Shown: positions 50,477-64,000, counted from the first letter of the stretch. The stretch: 64,000 nucleotides of DNA from Ophiura sarsii (GCA_035610835.1 CM069454.1:55294031-55358030), one strand, 5' to 3'. Program-made: numbers and translations. The notes: a model not told the origin generated them from the letters alone.

Positions 50477-51799
50477 GAACAGGCTCTCGTGTCGGAATGG
50501 ACCTCGAAAAGTCCAGATTTCTTTCAAAAATTTGAAATTAAGAAAAAACAAGAACATTTGAGAATAGATAGAAAGAAGAAAAAATGTGAAAGAAAGTAAT
50601 CATCCTAGTTTTGCCCCCCCCAGAAATAAACATTGATGTGTGTAAGTGGGGGGGGGGGGGTCAATGCATGCCCCACCCATCTCAGTGTCATGAATTAAAA
50701 TATTAAAAGTTAAATGATTACGTGAAAGGAATAAATTGACTGAATCAAGTAATTAATTTTGCCTTCCCGTCCCATACTCTCTGGCACGTCATTATAATGA
50801 AAGGCGCACACAACTAATTCAGTCTAGAAATCCACTTCCGGCCAAAAGTTGAGTACAGCAATAGTTCCTATAAAGCACAAAAAGTGTGCGAAATCGACAC
50901 ATTAGCTGGCACTGTCCTCTCGAATGTTGCATGTATGTGTTGTGTGGAATATGTACGTGAAGTTTGTAAAAGAAACGGGATGATTTGAGCTTGATTATAA
51001 TTTTATCCACCGATTTACCGCCATTTTTGCATCCCAGCCTGAGGACTGAAAATTAGGTGATGAAATTAATACTTCCCAATTCAGCGGTATTTACTGAAAA
51101 ATGTGACGAATAACTTTCCTTGATATTCAGATATGTTATAAATAAGCGTTTATGGCATAAGATTGCAAGTTTTCACAAAAATTGACTGGTGAAGTTTTGA
51201 AATAGAGCGGTTTTATAATAGGCCGACATTTGTGTGTAAAGCCTATGGGGAGCTAATTAGTTGCGTGCTCCCTTCAGTCTGTAAACTTTCGACGAATAGG
51301 GAAAGTGAGTGTTTTGAGACTTGGTGAAATAAGGTGGGAATTCATCTTGGAAATCGAATACTATTTTTTTCTAACCAAATCTATGTTAAAATAACCCATT
51401 GCATTACAGGCGTAATTGTATTTCACACATTGCCACATTTGAGTAATATAAGCTTAAATTTCTGTTTCTAAAATCTCGAGTCCGACTCACTCCCGAGCCC
51501 AGCAAAATAGGCCTACTCGAGGTTGCTCATGTTCTCTGATCTAAGTGGGTTCAAATCAGAAACCTTGTCCCAAGTTCAATATCTTTCAACGCTGAGGATT
51601 TATTTTATTAATTTAAACACGCAGTACAGCTTGAATTAGGCAAAGTAAAAATTAAAACATGTTTAGCGTTGTGACTTTTTTTCAAAAAAGGAAGGAAGAG
51701 GCCCTTTTTTCCTTCTTCTTTTTTCCCCCCACTTTTAGTACAAATTGGCCTGGAAAGCGATAAACTTTGGGAACCTGAAAAAGTTATGACTGAAATTAA

Positions 51800-52172
51800 A
51801 GGTATATTATGTGATCTTTCCAGGGAACGCCCTCAACATCGAAAAAAAAATAGAAAGCAGATTTTCTTGCAGATTTACATTTCTGATCATAAATCATGCA
51901 TACATTCCAAGTTACAGGGCGATACGATTCTTAATTACTTCAAAATCATGGTTTTAGAGTGAAAATAAACTGTCCGAATCCTGACACTTTATATTTTTCA
52001 CTCTAAATTCACTCTAAAACCATGATTTTGAGGTAATTAGGAATCGTATCGCTCTGTAACATGGAATGTATGTATGATTTATGATCGGAAATGTAAATCT
52101 GCAAGAAAATCTACTTTCTAAAAAAAATCATGAATAGAGGGCGCCCTCTGGAAAAGATCACATAATATGCCT
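51800..52172. mobile_element. TTAA-flanked MITE within copy B
   Basis: Duplicate of 46113-46485, TTAA flanks at 51796-51799 and 52173-52176. Confidence 0.85.
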
Positions 52173-53261
52173 TTAAGTCAGAAAAAAAAATTGAAGCGGA
52201 CCCCAAGCAAAAAGGAAGCGGGAGGGGACGCTAAACAGGGTTTTTTTGTTGGCCTTAATTAGTCTAGTGTATATTAGACACATTTGCAACACAATGCTGA
52301 GCGACATAGTCCTCGATCCTGTTGACCGCTGCGCTGACATGGTGCTGGCATCACACATGCAGTAACCCCCACATACAAATGGTCTGCGACAAGCCTGGGC
52401 AATTCCATGGTTCCGCTGACCCGACCCAAAAAAATATTCCCATGGCCCTTTTCCATGCGCCCTCCCTGTTTTTCGCTCGATCAGCAATGCAAAGCGTCCT
52501 GTAGTCACGCGTCTATAGTCTATTTTGTCTTCCTCGATACAGTGATTTCACTGCATCATCCTTACTGATCGCACTGAATAACCCCCTCCTCCACTGACGT
52601 TCGGTCGGTCGGTCGGTCATATTAATTTTAGGTGAATTTTCACCTATTGTTTTCAAAAACATTCACAAAATGCATTAATTTTCACTTTTTTTCAAAAACA
52701 TTCAAATAATGCTTTAATTTTCACTTTTTTTCAAAAACATTCAACAAATGCATTAATTTTCACTTTTTTCCAAAACCATTCAAAAATTGCATCAATGTTC
52801 ACATTTTTTTCTCATAATTTTCACATTTTTTCCCCCAAAACATTCAAAAATTGCAATATTTTGTTCACATTTTCAAATCATTTCAAAAAATTTCAATAAT
52901 TTTCCAAAAAAACCCCCTCAAATTTAAAATAAATGTTACAAATTTCTAATATTCCATACAAAACTGAATTCAATTTGTTTGTCTCAAACAAAAAGGGGGG
53001 GTAATTTGAGCTCATTAGGGGAGGGGGGTAATTTGAGCTCATTGGGGGAGGGGGGGGTAATTTGAGCTCATAAAAATCTGTCGGTACAGCAATTGCTCTG
53101 ACAAAACACGCAATGGTTTGCGCGTTCATTTTCTGTGCTTCAGACAGCAGGCAGGCAGGCAGGCAGGCAGGCGATAACTTAATCGCTTAAAAAACTCTTC
53201 ACGGTTTAAAAATATTAATTCTAGAAAGCTAGCTAGGCCCTATGTCATATCATGACAGGTA

Positions 53262-53483
53262 CTGTAAAAGTGGAAATGTTCACGCGTGTAAATCTTCGCG
53301 CATTGCACATTTTGAACAATTTTGCTTGTTTTTATTTTCGCGATTTTGAGGTTCCATGCATACTTCCATGCATAGACAGACCTATACAAAATGAATATAT
53401 TCGCGCGTTTTAATTTTCGGCTTGCTGATTTGAGCGCGAAAAGCGCGAAAATAAATGTAGCGCAAACATTTCCACTTTTACAG
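53262..53483. mobile_element. Mariner-like MITE within copy B
   Basis: Duplicate of 47581-47802. Confidence 0.85.
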
Positions 53484-54728
53484 TATTATGTTGTGATTAC
53501 TTTTTGTCTGTGGCTGATCTTTTTGGCCCAATGAGGTGCATTTGTGATGATAAGGTTTGTCAATTGAAATAATATATAGGGAAATCTATTGTTCATTACA
53601 TAATTGGGCTATTATAGTTGGTAACACTTGGTGACCCTGCCTGGACACACAGCACATGTATGCCATTAATAATCACACATGTTTACTCAGAACTTTAGGA
53701 TGCCTTGTTGTCTTCACTCATTGGACCATTATGTAGCCCAATTCTTGTCATGTTGTTCTTAATTGCACATTATTTGGGCTGCTTTTACCTGTTTGCACAT
53801 TATTTGGGCTGCATTTCTCTTTTTTGTGTGATTTCAGGAACCTTTTTGGGTGCATTTGCATTACATTTTGGAAACACTTGCTGTTTGCCTTACATATAGC
53901 ATAGCTGCACTGTGTAGGTACCATAGACTGTAATAATCATGCAGATGACATTGGTTTTTACTCTGATTTTGTTATGGCAAGTGGAACATATACCAAAGAC
54001 GAATGACGAGTTCGGACCGATGCGCCCTTTTTAATCTTAGCGCGCACACTCTGCTGATCTGACAATGTCACCATGGGATCAAAATCAAAGATCTGCAGTA
54101 ATCGTATTATGAACATTTGTTGGATATATCGAATGCTGTGCTGGAGCACACTTAATAACTACTGGTATTATAGTACTGCATGCATAGATTTGACATGGAC
54201 ATTTCAACATTACGCACAAACTTGCATGTCTACGAGACGTGAAAGCGTACATACATTGCATGACAAAACTGTACGTATGTCGACCGCTTGAAGTAGTCAA
54301 CCGCTTGAAATAGTGCGCTAACAGTAACATTGAATGGAAGTAAAACATGTGGGTTTTTTGCCTTGCATTGTTGTTGTTTTGGTACAATTGGGCTTGTAAG
54401 GAAAACCATTGGCAACATGTAAGCCCAAATATGATGGCAAAACCATGAATGATAATCATGCTTAGCTACACATGTTTTGTATTGAGGAAGTACTGTGGAC
54501 TTCAAATTTTCCCTCTTTCAAATCCAATTGTATGTTTGTGCATTCAATTTTTAAAAAAAAAAAAAATTGTGGATGGAAAATTTGAAAATTTGAAACTTAA
54601 TTTGAAAAAAATTAGAGAAAAAAAAAAAAAAAAAAAAAAAAAAATTGGAATAAATTGGACTTTCAGAATCCAGATTGACAAAATATCCTGTTCTTAGAGA
54701 TATTTCTCAGCAATCATTTATAAGAAAC

Positions 54729-54744
54729 GGCTCTTTTCAGAGCC
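54729..54744 (+). terminator. Histone 3' stem-loop, stranded from H3-6
   Basis: GGCTCTTTTCAGAGCC, in the H3 3' UTR that resumes at 54693 after the composite element. Confidence 0.94.
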
Positions 54745-55223
54745 ACCATAACTTTAAAAAAGAGATTGTATGTCAGCATTGTCCGCCTTTACAAATGTAA
54801 CAATAGAATGCAACTATCATACGTTATACAGACATGTTACACCGCGGCGTGCATCACGGTTCAAGTCATTAAATGTAAATTGATTTTCAAACTGCAAGTA
54901 CATACTTTAATATTTCCCCTTTTATTTCAGAGCCGCAATAACTTTAAAAAAAGTGTACATCACGATTCAAGTCATTAAATGTAAATTGATTTTCAAACTA
55001 CAAGTACATACTTAAATATTTCCCCTTTAATATTTCGGAGCCACATTAACTTCAAAAAAAAAAAGTGTTTGATTGTATTCCAGCATTGCCCTACTTGACA
55101 CATGCACCTTTTGGTCCGTCTTCATTCGATACAACTTAACACTTCAAAATGTTTAAGAAATTACATATTGCATTGCATTTCAATACAACTTTCGGGAAGT
55201 CAAACTAACTTTTTTAAAGACTT

Positions 55224-55502
55224 TTTTTTGTTTTTCTGGATTTTTTGGGGGGAGGGCGCACTTACCGTTATTCTAACGGTCTCTGTCTAAATACATGAAA
55301 TTCTCAACAGTACACGGTCTTGAAAACGGCATATTTCAATCATGCGAGGTTACCTATCTTTATAAAAATAAAAAAAAAATTGGGGGGGGGAGGGCGCTCT
55401 TACCGTAAATCTAACGGTCTCTGTCTAAATACATGAAATTCTCAACAGTACACGGTCTTGAAAACGGCATATTTCAATCATGCGAGGCTACCTATCTTTA
55501 TA
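55224..55502. repeat. Two histone spacer repeats
   Basis: Units begin near 55252 and 55390 at GAGGGCGC, and lead into the H2A-6 3' flank. Confidence 0.85.
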
Positions 55503-55597
55503 GTTTTATATTTTAACATTGAAACCGCACGTGTATTACTATAATAACTAGCTGATTTAATAATACATTGTCAGATTCTCTTTTTGGAATATGTGGT

Positions 55598-55613
55598 GGC
55601 TCTGAAAAGAGCC
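55598..55613 (-). terminator. Histone 3' stem-loop, H2A-6
   Basis: Minus strand GGCTCTTTTCAGAGCC. Confidence 0.95.
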
Positions 55614-55632
55614 GTTGTGTTTTTGATGAAGT

Positions 55633-56010
55633 TTACTTCGCAGTCTTGGCCGTCTTCTTTGGGAGTAAAACCGCTTGAATGTTGGGTAAGACACCGCCCT
55701 GAGCTATTGTGACGCCACCTAAAAGCCTATTCAACTCTTCGTCGTTCCGGATTGCCAACTGCAAATGTCGAGGAGTAATTCTGGTTTTCTTGTTGTCTCT
55801 TGCTGCGTTTCCGGCCAATTCAAGGATTTCGGCCGCCAGGTACTCCATTACGGCTGCGAGGTAAACCGGGGCGCCTGCGCCGACTCGGGCAGCGTAATTG
55901 CCTTTGCGAAGAAAACGGTGCACGCGACCGACGGGAAATTGGAGTCCGGCTCGTGCTGATCGAGTCTTAGACTTGGAGCCTGACTTTGCACCTTTACCAC
56001 GACCTGACAT
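55633..56010 (-). CDS. H2A: Histone H2A, intact (H2A-6)
   Basis: 125 codons with promoter and stem-loop. Shares its promoter with the H2B-H2A fusion gene. Confidence 0.98.
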   Translation of the reverse strand: MSGRGKGAKSGSKSKTRSARAGLQFPVGRVHRFLRKGNYAARVGAGAPVYLAAVMEYLAAEILELAGNAARDNKKTRITPRHLQLAIRNDEELNRLLGGVTIAQGGVLPNIQAVLLPKKTAKTAK

Positions 56011-56325
56011 GATGTTTATAATGATAAGAACGAAGAGCGAACGGAAATCACAATTGTCTGCTTTGAACAAGAGAGTGAGAGTGACGGTGAGTGCACGCAT
56101 ACATTTATATACCGTAGCGCGGGATCCTGGCACGGCACCGCGATGGTCCAATGGTCCAATGAGCGCGCGCCGTCACGCCTGGTGTATTATCGCGCAGGAT
56201 CCCTAATTTGCATGTGCCTGCCTTATAAATAGAGAGGACTGCACGGTGTGGTCAATCAATCGTTCATTCTCATCACCGCTTGTCAAAGTTTAGAAACGCA
56301 CGAAGCATTGCTACAATATCTCACC
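56011..56325. promoter_or_regulatory. Divergent H2A / H2B-H2A fusion promoter
   Basis: Complete 315-bp promoter with octamer, GATCC boxes, TATA boxes and TTCATTC start motif, as at 22999-23313. Confidence 0.87.
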
Positions 56326-56871
56326 ATGGCTCCTAAAGGAAGTGGAAAAGGTTCAAAGAAAGCAGGTATGGCAAAGTCAGCGAGACCTTCTGGCGCGGGC
56401 AAGAGACGAAGACGCCGAAAGGAGAGCTACGGGATCTACATTTACAAAGTTCTGAAACAGGTCCATCCCGACACTGGTATCTCGAGTCGTGCAATGAGCA
56501 TCATGAACAGTTTCGTCAACGACATATTTGAGCGTATCGCCGGTGAATCGTCACGTTTGGCCAACTACAACAAGAGATCAACAATCAGCAGTCGGGAAAT
56601 CCAGACGGCCGTTCGTCTTCTCCTACCTGGTGAATTAGCCAACCTCGCAGCCGTAATGGAGTACCTGGCGGCCGAAATCCTTGAATTGGCCGGAAACGCA
56701 GCAAGAGACAACAAGAAAACCAGAATTACTCCTCGACATTTGCAGTTGGCAATCCGGAACGACGAAGAGTTGAATAGGCTTTTAGGTGGCGTCACAATAG
56801 CTCAGGGCGGTGTCTTACCCAACATTCAAGCGGTTTTACTCCCAAAGAAGACGGCCAAGACTGCGAAGTAA
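56326..56871 (+). CDS. In-frame H2B-H2A fusion histone
   Basis: 181 codons. Residues 1-105 are H2B from its start through LLLPGELA. One Asn codon follows at the junction (near 56640), then H2A residues 51-125, from [17 protein letters not shown] to the normal end PKKTAKTAK. The H2B part keeps the tail and helices 1-3 but loses the C-terminal helix with the ubiquitinated lysine. The H2A part keeps most of its long central helix and everything after it, but lacks the tail and first helix. The gene has a full H2B promoter and an H2A stem-loop, so it could be expressed as an S-phase histone mRNA. The junction is also the point where the whole cluster changes orientation. Confidence 0.9.
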   Translation: MAPKGSGKGSKKAGMAKSARPSGAGKRRRRRKESYGIYIYKVLKQVHPDTGISSRAMSIMNSFVNDIFERIAGESSRLANYNKRSTISSREIQTAVRLLLPGELANLAAVMEYLAAEILELAGNAARDNKKTRITPRHLQLAIRNDEELNRLLGGVTIAQGGVLPNIQAVLLPKKTAKTAK

Positions 56872-56890
56872 ACTTCATCAAAAACACAAC

Positions 56891-56906
56891 GGCTCTTTTC
56901 AGAGCC
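56891..56906 (+). terminator. Histone 3' stem-loop of fusion gene (H2A type)
   Basis: GGCTCTTTTCAGAGCC, then ACCACATATTCCAAAAAGAG, the H2A-type downstream element. Confidence 0.95.
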
Positions 56907-57001
56907 ACCACATATTCCAAAAAGAGAATCTGACAATGTATTATTAAATCAGCTAGTTATTATAGTAATACACGTGCGGTTTCAATGTTAAAATATAAAA
57001 C

Positions 57002-57285
57002 TATAAAGATAGGTAACCTCGCATGATCGAAATATGCCGTTTTCAAGACCGTGTACTGTTGAGAATTTCATGTATTTAGACAGAGACCGTTAGATTTACG
57101 GTAAGAGCGCCCTCCCCCCCCCCCCCCCAATTTTTTTTAATTTTTATAAAGATAGGTAACCTCGCATGATTGAAATATGCCGTTTTCAAGACCGTGTACT
57201 GTTGAGAATTTCATGTATTTAGACAGAGACCGTTAGAATAACGGTAAGTGCGCCCTCCCCCCAAAAAATCCAGAAAAACAAAAAA
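57002..57285. repeat. Two histone spacer repeats, inverted
   Basis: Reverse complement of the arrangement at 55224-55502, with a long C run near 57114-57128. Confidence 0.85.
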
Positions 57286-57765
57286 AAGTCTTTAAAAAAG
57301 TTAGTTTGACTTCCCGAAAGTTGTATTGAAATGCAATGCAATATGTAATTTCTTAAACATTTTGAAGTGTTAAGTTGTATCGAATGAAGACGGACCAAAA
57401 GGTGCATGTGTCAAGTAGGGCAATGCTGGAATACAATCAAACACTTTTTTTTTGTTGAAGTTAATGTGGCTCCGAAATATTAAAGGGGAAATATTTAAGT
57501 ATGTACTTGTAGTTTGAAAATCAATTTACATTTAATGACTTGAATCGTGATGTACACTTTTTTAAAAGTTATTGCGGCTCTGAAATAAAAGGGGAAATAT
57601 TAAAGTATGTACTTGCAGTTTGAAAATCAATTTACATTTAATGACTTGAACCGTGATGCACGCGGCGGTGTAACATGTCTGTATAACGTATGATAGTTGC
57701 ATTCTATTGTTACATTTGTAAAGGCGGACAATGCTGACATACAATCTCTTTTTTAAAGTTATGGT

Positions 57766-57781
57766 GGCTCTGAAAAGAGCC
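57766..57781 (-). terminator. Histone 3' stem-loop, H3-7
   Basis: Minus strand GGCTCTTTTCAGAGCC. Confidence 0.95.
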
Positions 57782-57812
57782 GTTTCTTATAAATGATTGC
57801 TGAGAAATATCT

Positions 57813-58836
<1,024 letters not shown>

Positions 58837-58860
58837 AGTCAAGCAACGCCTATATCAAAC

Positions 58861-58876
58861 GGCTCTTTTCAGAGCC
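58861..58876 (+). terminator. Histone 3' stem-loop, H4-7
   Basis: GGCTCTTTTCAGAGCC, then ACCATATTTCCCAAAGAGAG. Confidence 0.95.
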
Positions 58877-59393
58877 ACCATATTTCCCAAAGAGAGAAAA
58901 AAAATGCATTCATGTTGCCTAGATATCGTCCTGTTATTCACGTTTTATATTCCCCATAATTCCAATTTATTCTGAAGTATTATACTTATACTCACACTTA
59001 CAATGACTAATTGTCGAGCCCATCCTTTGTAACATGGGTTATAACATTGAAACAACGGTCACGCTTGTTGCTAACGCTGCACTGGTTCGATTCAAAGCGG
59101 TATCTTTTCTAATTACTGGTATGCACATTAACATGATACTTATAAACCTGTTAAATGCTGGTGGGTGGTGGTCTTGGATTGCCTGTTTTCTCAATATCAA
59201 AGTGGCATCTTTATCACAGAAAACAACAACAACTAACAAACATACAATCGGGACATAAAATAGCATATTGGTATTTTAAAGGGCTCATTTGTTGGTTTTT
59301 TGTTGTTGATATGTTGCAGTGTTTTCCTTATTCAAATACTGCACAATACAATAACAGACACCGTGTGTAAATTCTCTTTTTTGAACATGTGGT
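58877..59393. other. H4-H2B tail-to-tail spacer, inverted
   Basis: Reverse complement of the 30957-31473 type, with the same 9-base deletion. No gene. Confidence 0.8.
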
Positions 59394-59409
59394 GGCTCTG
59401 AAAAGAGCC
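59394..59409 (-). terminator. Histone 3' stem-loop, H2B-10
   Basis: Minus strand GGCTCTTTTCAGAGCC. Confidence 0.95.
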
Positions 59410-59439
59410 TTTGGATTAACTGCAGACGGTTCATTACTT

Positions 59440-59811
59440 CTACTTAGAAGTTGTATACTTGGTGACTGCCTTGGTGCCTTCGCTTACTGCGTGTTTGGCT
59501 AATTCACCAGGTAGGAGAAGACGAACGGCCGTCTGGATTTCCCGACTGCTGATTGTTGATCTCTTGTTGTAGTTGGCCAAACGTGACGATTCACCGGCGA
59601 TACGCTCAAATATGTCGTTGACGAAACTGTTCATGATGCTCATTGCACGACTCGAGATACCAGTGTCGGGATGGACCTGTTTCAGAACTTTGTAAATGTA
59701 GATCCCGTAGCTCTCCTTTCGGCGTCTTCGTCTCTTGCCCGCGCCAGAAGGTCTCGCTGACTTTGCCATACCTGCTTTCTTTGAACCTTTTCCACTTCCT
59801 TTAGGAGCCAT
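59440..59811 (-). CDS. H2B: Histone H2B, standard gene (H2B-10)
   Basis: 123 codons, Gln93 form, ends KYTTSK, with full promoter and stem-loop. One of only three H2B genes in the window with all signals. Confidence 0.98.
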   Translation of the reverse strand: MAPKGSGKGSKKAGMAKSARPSGAGKRRRRRKESYGIYIYKVLKQVHPDTGISSRAMSIMNSFVNDIFERIAGESSRLANYNKRSTISSREIQTAVRLLLPGELAKHAVSEGTKAVTKYTTSK

Positions 59812-60126
59812 GGTGAGATATTGTAGCAATGCTTCGTGCGTTTCTAAACTTTGACAAGCGGTGATGAGAATGAACGATTGATTGACCACACCGTGCAGTC
59901 CTCTCTATTTATAAGGCAGGCACATGCAAATTAGGGATCCTGCGCGATAATACACCAGGCGTGACGGCGCGCGCTCATTGGACCATTGGACCATCGCGGT
60001 GCCGTGCCAGGATCCCGCGCTACGGTATATAAATGTATGCGTGCACTCACCGTCACTCTCACTCTCTTGTTCAAAGCAGACAATTGTGATTTCCGTTCGC
60101 TCTTCGTTCTTATCATTATAAACATC
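59812..60126. promoter_or_regulatory. Divergent H2B/H2A promoter, inverted
   Basis: Same 315-bp layout in reverse. Confidence 0.87.
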
Positions 60127-60504
60127 ATGTCAGGTCGTGGTAAAGGTGCAAAGTCAGGCTCCAAGTCTAAGACTCGATCAGCACGAGCCGGACTCCAATT
60201 TCCCGTCGGTCGCGTGCACCGTTTTCTTCGCAAAGGCAATTACGCTGCCCGAGTCGGCGCAGGCGCCCCGGTTTACCTCGCAGCCGTAATGGAGTACCTG
60301 GCGGCCGAAATCCTTGAATTGGCCGGAAACGCAGCAAGAGACAACAAGAAAACCAGAATTACTCCTCGACATTTGCAGTTGGCAATCCGGAACGACGAAG
60401 AGTTGAATAGGCTTTTAGGTGGCGTCACAATAGCTCAGGGCGGTGTCTTACCCAACATTCAAGCGGTTTTACTCCCAAAGAAGACGGCCAAGACTGCGAA
60501 GTAA
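60127..60504 (+). CDS. H2A: Histone H2A, intact, variant stem-loop (H2A-7)
   Basis: 125 codons, same protein as the other H2A copies. The stem-loop 19 bp after the stop has a changed loop base. Confidence 0.98.
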   Translation: MSGRGKGAKSGSKSKTRSARAGLQFPVGRVHRFLRKGNYAARVGAGAPVYLAAVMEYLAAEILELAGNAARDNKKTRITPRHLQLAIRNDEELNRLLGGVTIAQGGVLPNIQAVLLPKKTAKTAK

Positions 60505-60523
60505 ACTTCATCAAAAACACAAC

Positions 60524-60539
60524 GGCTCTTGTCAGAGCC
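60524..60539 (+). terminator. Histone 3' stem-loop with TGTC loop, H2A-7
   Basis: GGCTCTTGTCAGAGCC: stem unchanged, loop TGTC, where all other copies have TTTC. The second loop base is T to G. Confidence 0.92.
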
Positions 60540-60633
60540 ACCACATATTCCAAAAAGAGAATCTGACAATGTATTATTAAATCAGCTAGTTATTATAGTA
60601 ATACACGTGCGGTTTCAATGTTAAAATATAAAA

Positions 60634-61046
60634 CTATAAAGATAGGTAGCCTCGCATGATTGAAATATGCCGTTTTCAAGACCGTGTACTGTTGAGAATT
60701 TCATGTATTTAGACAGAGACCGTTAGATTTACGGTAAGAGCGCCCTCCCCCCCCAAAAAAAAAAAAAAATTTTTTTTTAAAAAGATAGGTAACCTCGCAT
60801 GATCGAAATATGCCGTTTTCAAGACCGTGTACTGTTGAGAATTTCATGTATTTAGACAGAGACCGTTAGATTTACGGTAAGAGCGCCCTCCCCCCCCCCC
60901 CCAAATTTTTTTATTTTTATAAAGATAGGTAACCTCGCATGATTGAAATATGCCGTTTTCAAGACCGTGTACTGTTGAGAATTTCATGTATTTAGACAGA
61001 GACCGTTAGAATAACGGTAAGTGCGCCCTCCCCCCAAAAAATCCAG
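60634..61046. repeat. Three histone spacer repeats, inverted
   Basis: Units end near 60746, 60892 and 61035 at GCGCCCTC. This triple array matches the triple array at 22201-22616 in reverse, but here the H2A stem-loop is retained. Confidence 0.85.
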
Positions 61047-61538
61047 AAAAACAAAAAAAAGTCTTTAAAAAAGTTAGTTTGACTTCCCGAAAGTTGTATT
61101 GAAATGCAATGCAATATGTAATTTCTTAAACATTTTGAAGTGTTAAGTTGTATCGAATGAAGACGGACCAAAAGGTGCATGTGTCAAGTAGGGCAATGCT
61201 GGAATACAATCAAACACTTTTTTTTTGTTGAAGTTAATGTGGCTCCGAAATATTAAAGGGGAAATATTTAAGTATGTACTTGTAGTTTGAAAATCAATTT
61301 ACATTTAATGACTTGAATCGTGATGTACACTTTTTTTAAAGTTATTGCGGCTCTGAAATAAAAGGGGAAATATTAAAGTATGTACTTGCAGTTTGAAAAT
61401 CAATTTACATTTAATGACTTGAACCGTGATGCACGCGGCGGTGTAACATGTCTGTATAACGTATGATAGTTGCATTCTATTGTTACATTTGTAAAGGCGG
61501 ACAATGCTGACATACAATCTCTTTTTTAAAGTTATGGT

Positions 61539-61554
61539 GGCTCTGAAAAGAGCC
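61539..61554 (-). terminator. Histone 3' stem-loop, H3-8
   Basis: Minus strand GGCTCTTTTCAGAGCC. Confidence 0.95.
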
Positions 61555-61585
61555 GTTTCTTATAAATGATTGCTGAGAAATATCT

Positions 61586-62707
<1,122 letters not shown>

Positions 62708-62723
62708 GGCTCTGAAAAGAGCC
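62708..62723 (-). terminator. Histone 3' stem-loop, H2B-11
   Basis: Minus strand GGCTCTTTTCAGAGCC. Confidence 0.95.
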
Positions 62724-62753
62724 TTTGGATTAACTGCAGACGGTTCATTACTT

Positions 62754-63125
62754 CTACTTAGAAGTTGTATACTTGGTGACTGCCTTGGTGCCTTCGCTTA
62801 CTGCGTGTTTGGCTAATTCACCAGGTAGGAGAAGACGAACGGCCGTCTGGATTTCCCGACTGCTGATTGTTGATCTCTTGTTGTAGTTGGCCAAACGTGA
62901 CGATTCACCGGCGATACGCTCAAATATGTCGTTGACGAAACTGTTCATGATGCTCATTGCACGACTCGAGATACCAGTGTCGGGATGGACCTGTTTCAGA
63001 ACTTTGTAAATGTAGATCCCGTAGCTCTCCTTTCGGCGTCTTCGTCTCTTGCCCGCGCCAGAAGGTCTCGCTGACTTTGCCATACCTGCTTTCTTTGAAC
63101 CTTTTCCACTTCCTTTAGGAGCCAT
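62754..63125 (-). CDS. H2B: Histone H2B, standard gene (H2B-11)
   Basis: 123 codons ending KYTTSK, Gln93 form, with full promoter and stem-loop. Confidence 0.98.
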   Translation of the reverse strand: MAPKGSGKGSKKAGMAKSARPSGAGKRRRRRKESYGIYIYKVLKQVHPDTGISSRAMSIMNSFVNDIFERIAGESSRLANYNKRSTISSREIQTAVRLLLPGELAKHAVSEGTKAVTKYTTSK

Positions 63126-63440
63126 GGTGAGATATTGTAGCAATGCTTCGTGCGTTTCTAAACTTTGACAAGCGGTGATGAGAATGAACGATTGATTGAC
63201 CACACCGTGCAGTCCTCTCTATTTATAAGGCAGGCACATGCAAATTAGGGATCCTGCGCGATAATACACCAGGCGTGACGGCGCGCGCTCATTGGACCAT
63301 TGGACCATCGCGGTGCCGTGCCAGGATCCCGCGCTACGGTATATAAATGTATGCGTGCACTCACCGTCACTCTCACTCTCTTGTTCAAAGCAGACAATTG
63401 TGATTTCCGTTCGCTCTTCGTTCTTATCATTATAAACATC
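63126..63440. promoter_or_regulatory. Divergent H2B/H2A promoter, inverted
   Basis: Same 315-bp layout in reverse. Confidence 0.87.
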
Positions 63441-63818
63441 ATGTCAGGTCGTGGTAAAGGTGCAAAGTCAGGCTCCAAGTCTAAGACTCGATCAGCACGA
63501 GCCGGACTCCAATTTCCCGTCGGTCGCGTGCACCGTTTTCTTCGCAAAGGCAATTACGCTGCCCGAGTCGGCGCAGGCGCCCCGGTTTACCTCGCAGCCG
63601 TAATGGAGTACCTGGCGGCCGAAATCCTTGAATTGGCCGGAAACGCAGCAAGAGACAACAAGAAAACCAGAATTACTCCTCGACATTTGCAGTTGGCAAT
63701 CCGGAACGACGAAGAGTTGAATAGGCTTTTAGGTGGCGTCACAATAGCTCAGGGCGGTGTCTTACCCAACATTCAAGCGGTTTTACTCCCAAAGAAGACG
63801 GCCAAGACTGCGAAGTAA
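63441..63818 (+). CDS. H2A: Histone H2A, intact (H2A-8)
   Basis: 125 codons with promoter and stem-loop; protein as in the other copies. Confidence 0.98.
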   Translation: MSGRGKGAKSGSKSKTRSARAGLQFPVGRVHRFLRKGNYAARVGAGAPVYLAAVMEYLAAEILELAGNAARDNKKTRITPRHLQLAIRNDEELNRLLGGVTIAQGGVLPNIQAVLLPKKTAKTAK

Positions 63819-63837
63819 ACTTCATCAAAAACACAAC

Positions 63838-63853
63838 GGCTCTTTTCAGAGCC
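63838..63853 (+). terminator. Histone 3' stem-loop, H2A-8
   Basis: GGCTCTTTTCAGAGCC, then ACCACATATTCCAAAAAGAG. Confidence 0.95.
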
Positions 63854-63948
63854 ACCACATATTCCAAAAAGAGAATCTGACAATGTATTATTAAATCAGC
63901 TAGTTATTATAGTAATACACGTGCGGTTTCAATGTTAAAATATAAAAC

Positions 63949-64000
63949 TATAAAGATAGGTAGCCTCGCATGATTGAAATATGCCGTTTTCAAGACCGTG
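63949..64000. repeat. Histone spacer repeat, inverted, cut by window end
   Basis: AAAGATAGGTAGCCTCGCAT, then TTTTCAAGACCGTG, the start of the inverted unit. Confidence 0.85.

Larger units (their letters stand above)
50477..54692. repeat. Copy B of 4.2-kb direct repeat
   Basis: 4216 bp, the same ends as copy A, and the same two MITEs at 51800-52172 and 53262-53483. The differences I see are in homopolymer runs (for example the G run near 50648), so A and B are nearly identical. Confidence 0.9.

Overview
The window is animal nuclear DNA, most likely from an ambulacrarian deuterostome (echinoderm or hemichordate). The evidence is replication-dependent core histone genes without introns, each meant to end in the metazoan histone 3' stem-loop; an H4 with cysteine at position 73, as in sea urchin H4; echinoderm-like H2A and H2B; GGATCC motifs near the TATA boxes and TTCATTC-type start sites in the histone promoters; (CCCTAA)n telomeric DNA; and a vertebrate-style split ATP11-type flippase gene. 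The species cannot be named from the sequence.

Region 1 (1-18461) is the middle of one large gene on the + strand. Four exons (2249-2377, 5477-5634, 13123-13187, 18098-18179) join in phase and encode part of the actuator domain of a P4-ATPase of the ATP11 group. The introns are packed with short non-autonomous DNA transposons whose terminal inverted repeats and target-site duplications can often be read (hAT-, Harbinger-, mariner-, TTAA- and MULE-like), plus tRNA-derived SINE-like pieces and a G-rich minisatellite.

Region 2 (18462-19998) is a junction: a 100-base N gap, a ~310-bp tandem repeat, about 440 bp of telomeric repeat, then a fold-back pair of the spacer repeat that recurs through the histone cluster. 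The ATP11 gene and the histone cluster are therefore linked only by a scaffold gap.

Region 3 (20013-64000) is a decaying and rearranging core-histone cluster without H1. The basic unit of ~3.6 kb is H4(-) H3(+) from one shared promoter, then H2A(-) H2B(+) from another. Counting the window: 4 intact H4, 6 intact H3, 8 intact H2A reading frames, 3 standard H2B, and 8 H2B copies that lack the last lysine and any stem-loop. Broken copies are 3 H4 with the same 7-bp deletion, 3 H4 fragments, 1 frameshifted H3, 1 H3 split by two transposons, and 4 H2B fragments. Special events are tandem 532-bp H2B arrays, a ~9.94-kb tandem duplication (about 24.3-34.2 kb repeated at 34.2-42.3 kb), a 9.9-kb composite transposon inside an H3 stop codon (44783-54692), and an inversion at about 56.64 kb, after which the units run the other way. 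The inversion junction creates an in-frame H2B-H2A fusion gene with an H2B promoter and an H2A 3' stem-loop.

Together the standard genes would supply the four core histones in S phase. mRNA 3' ends would be made by SLBP/U7 processing at the stem-loops and purine-rich downstream elements. Many extra copies lack either a promoter or a 3' end signal and are probably not functional, if the assembly is right. Several structures (tandem H2B, inversion, duplication) need long reads to separate real rearrangement from misassembly.
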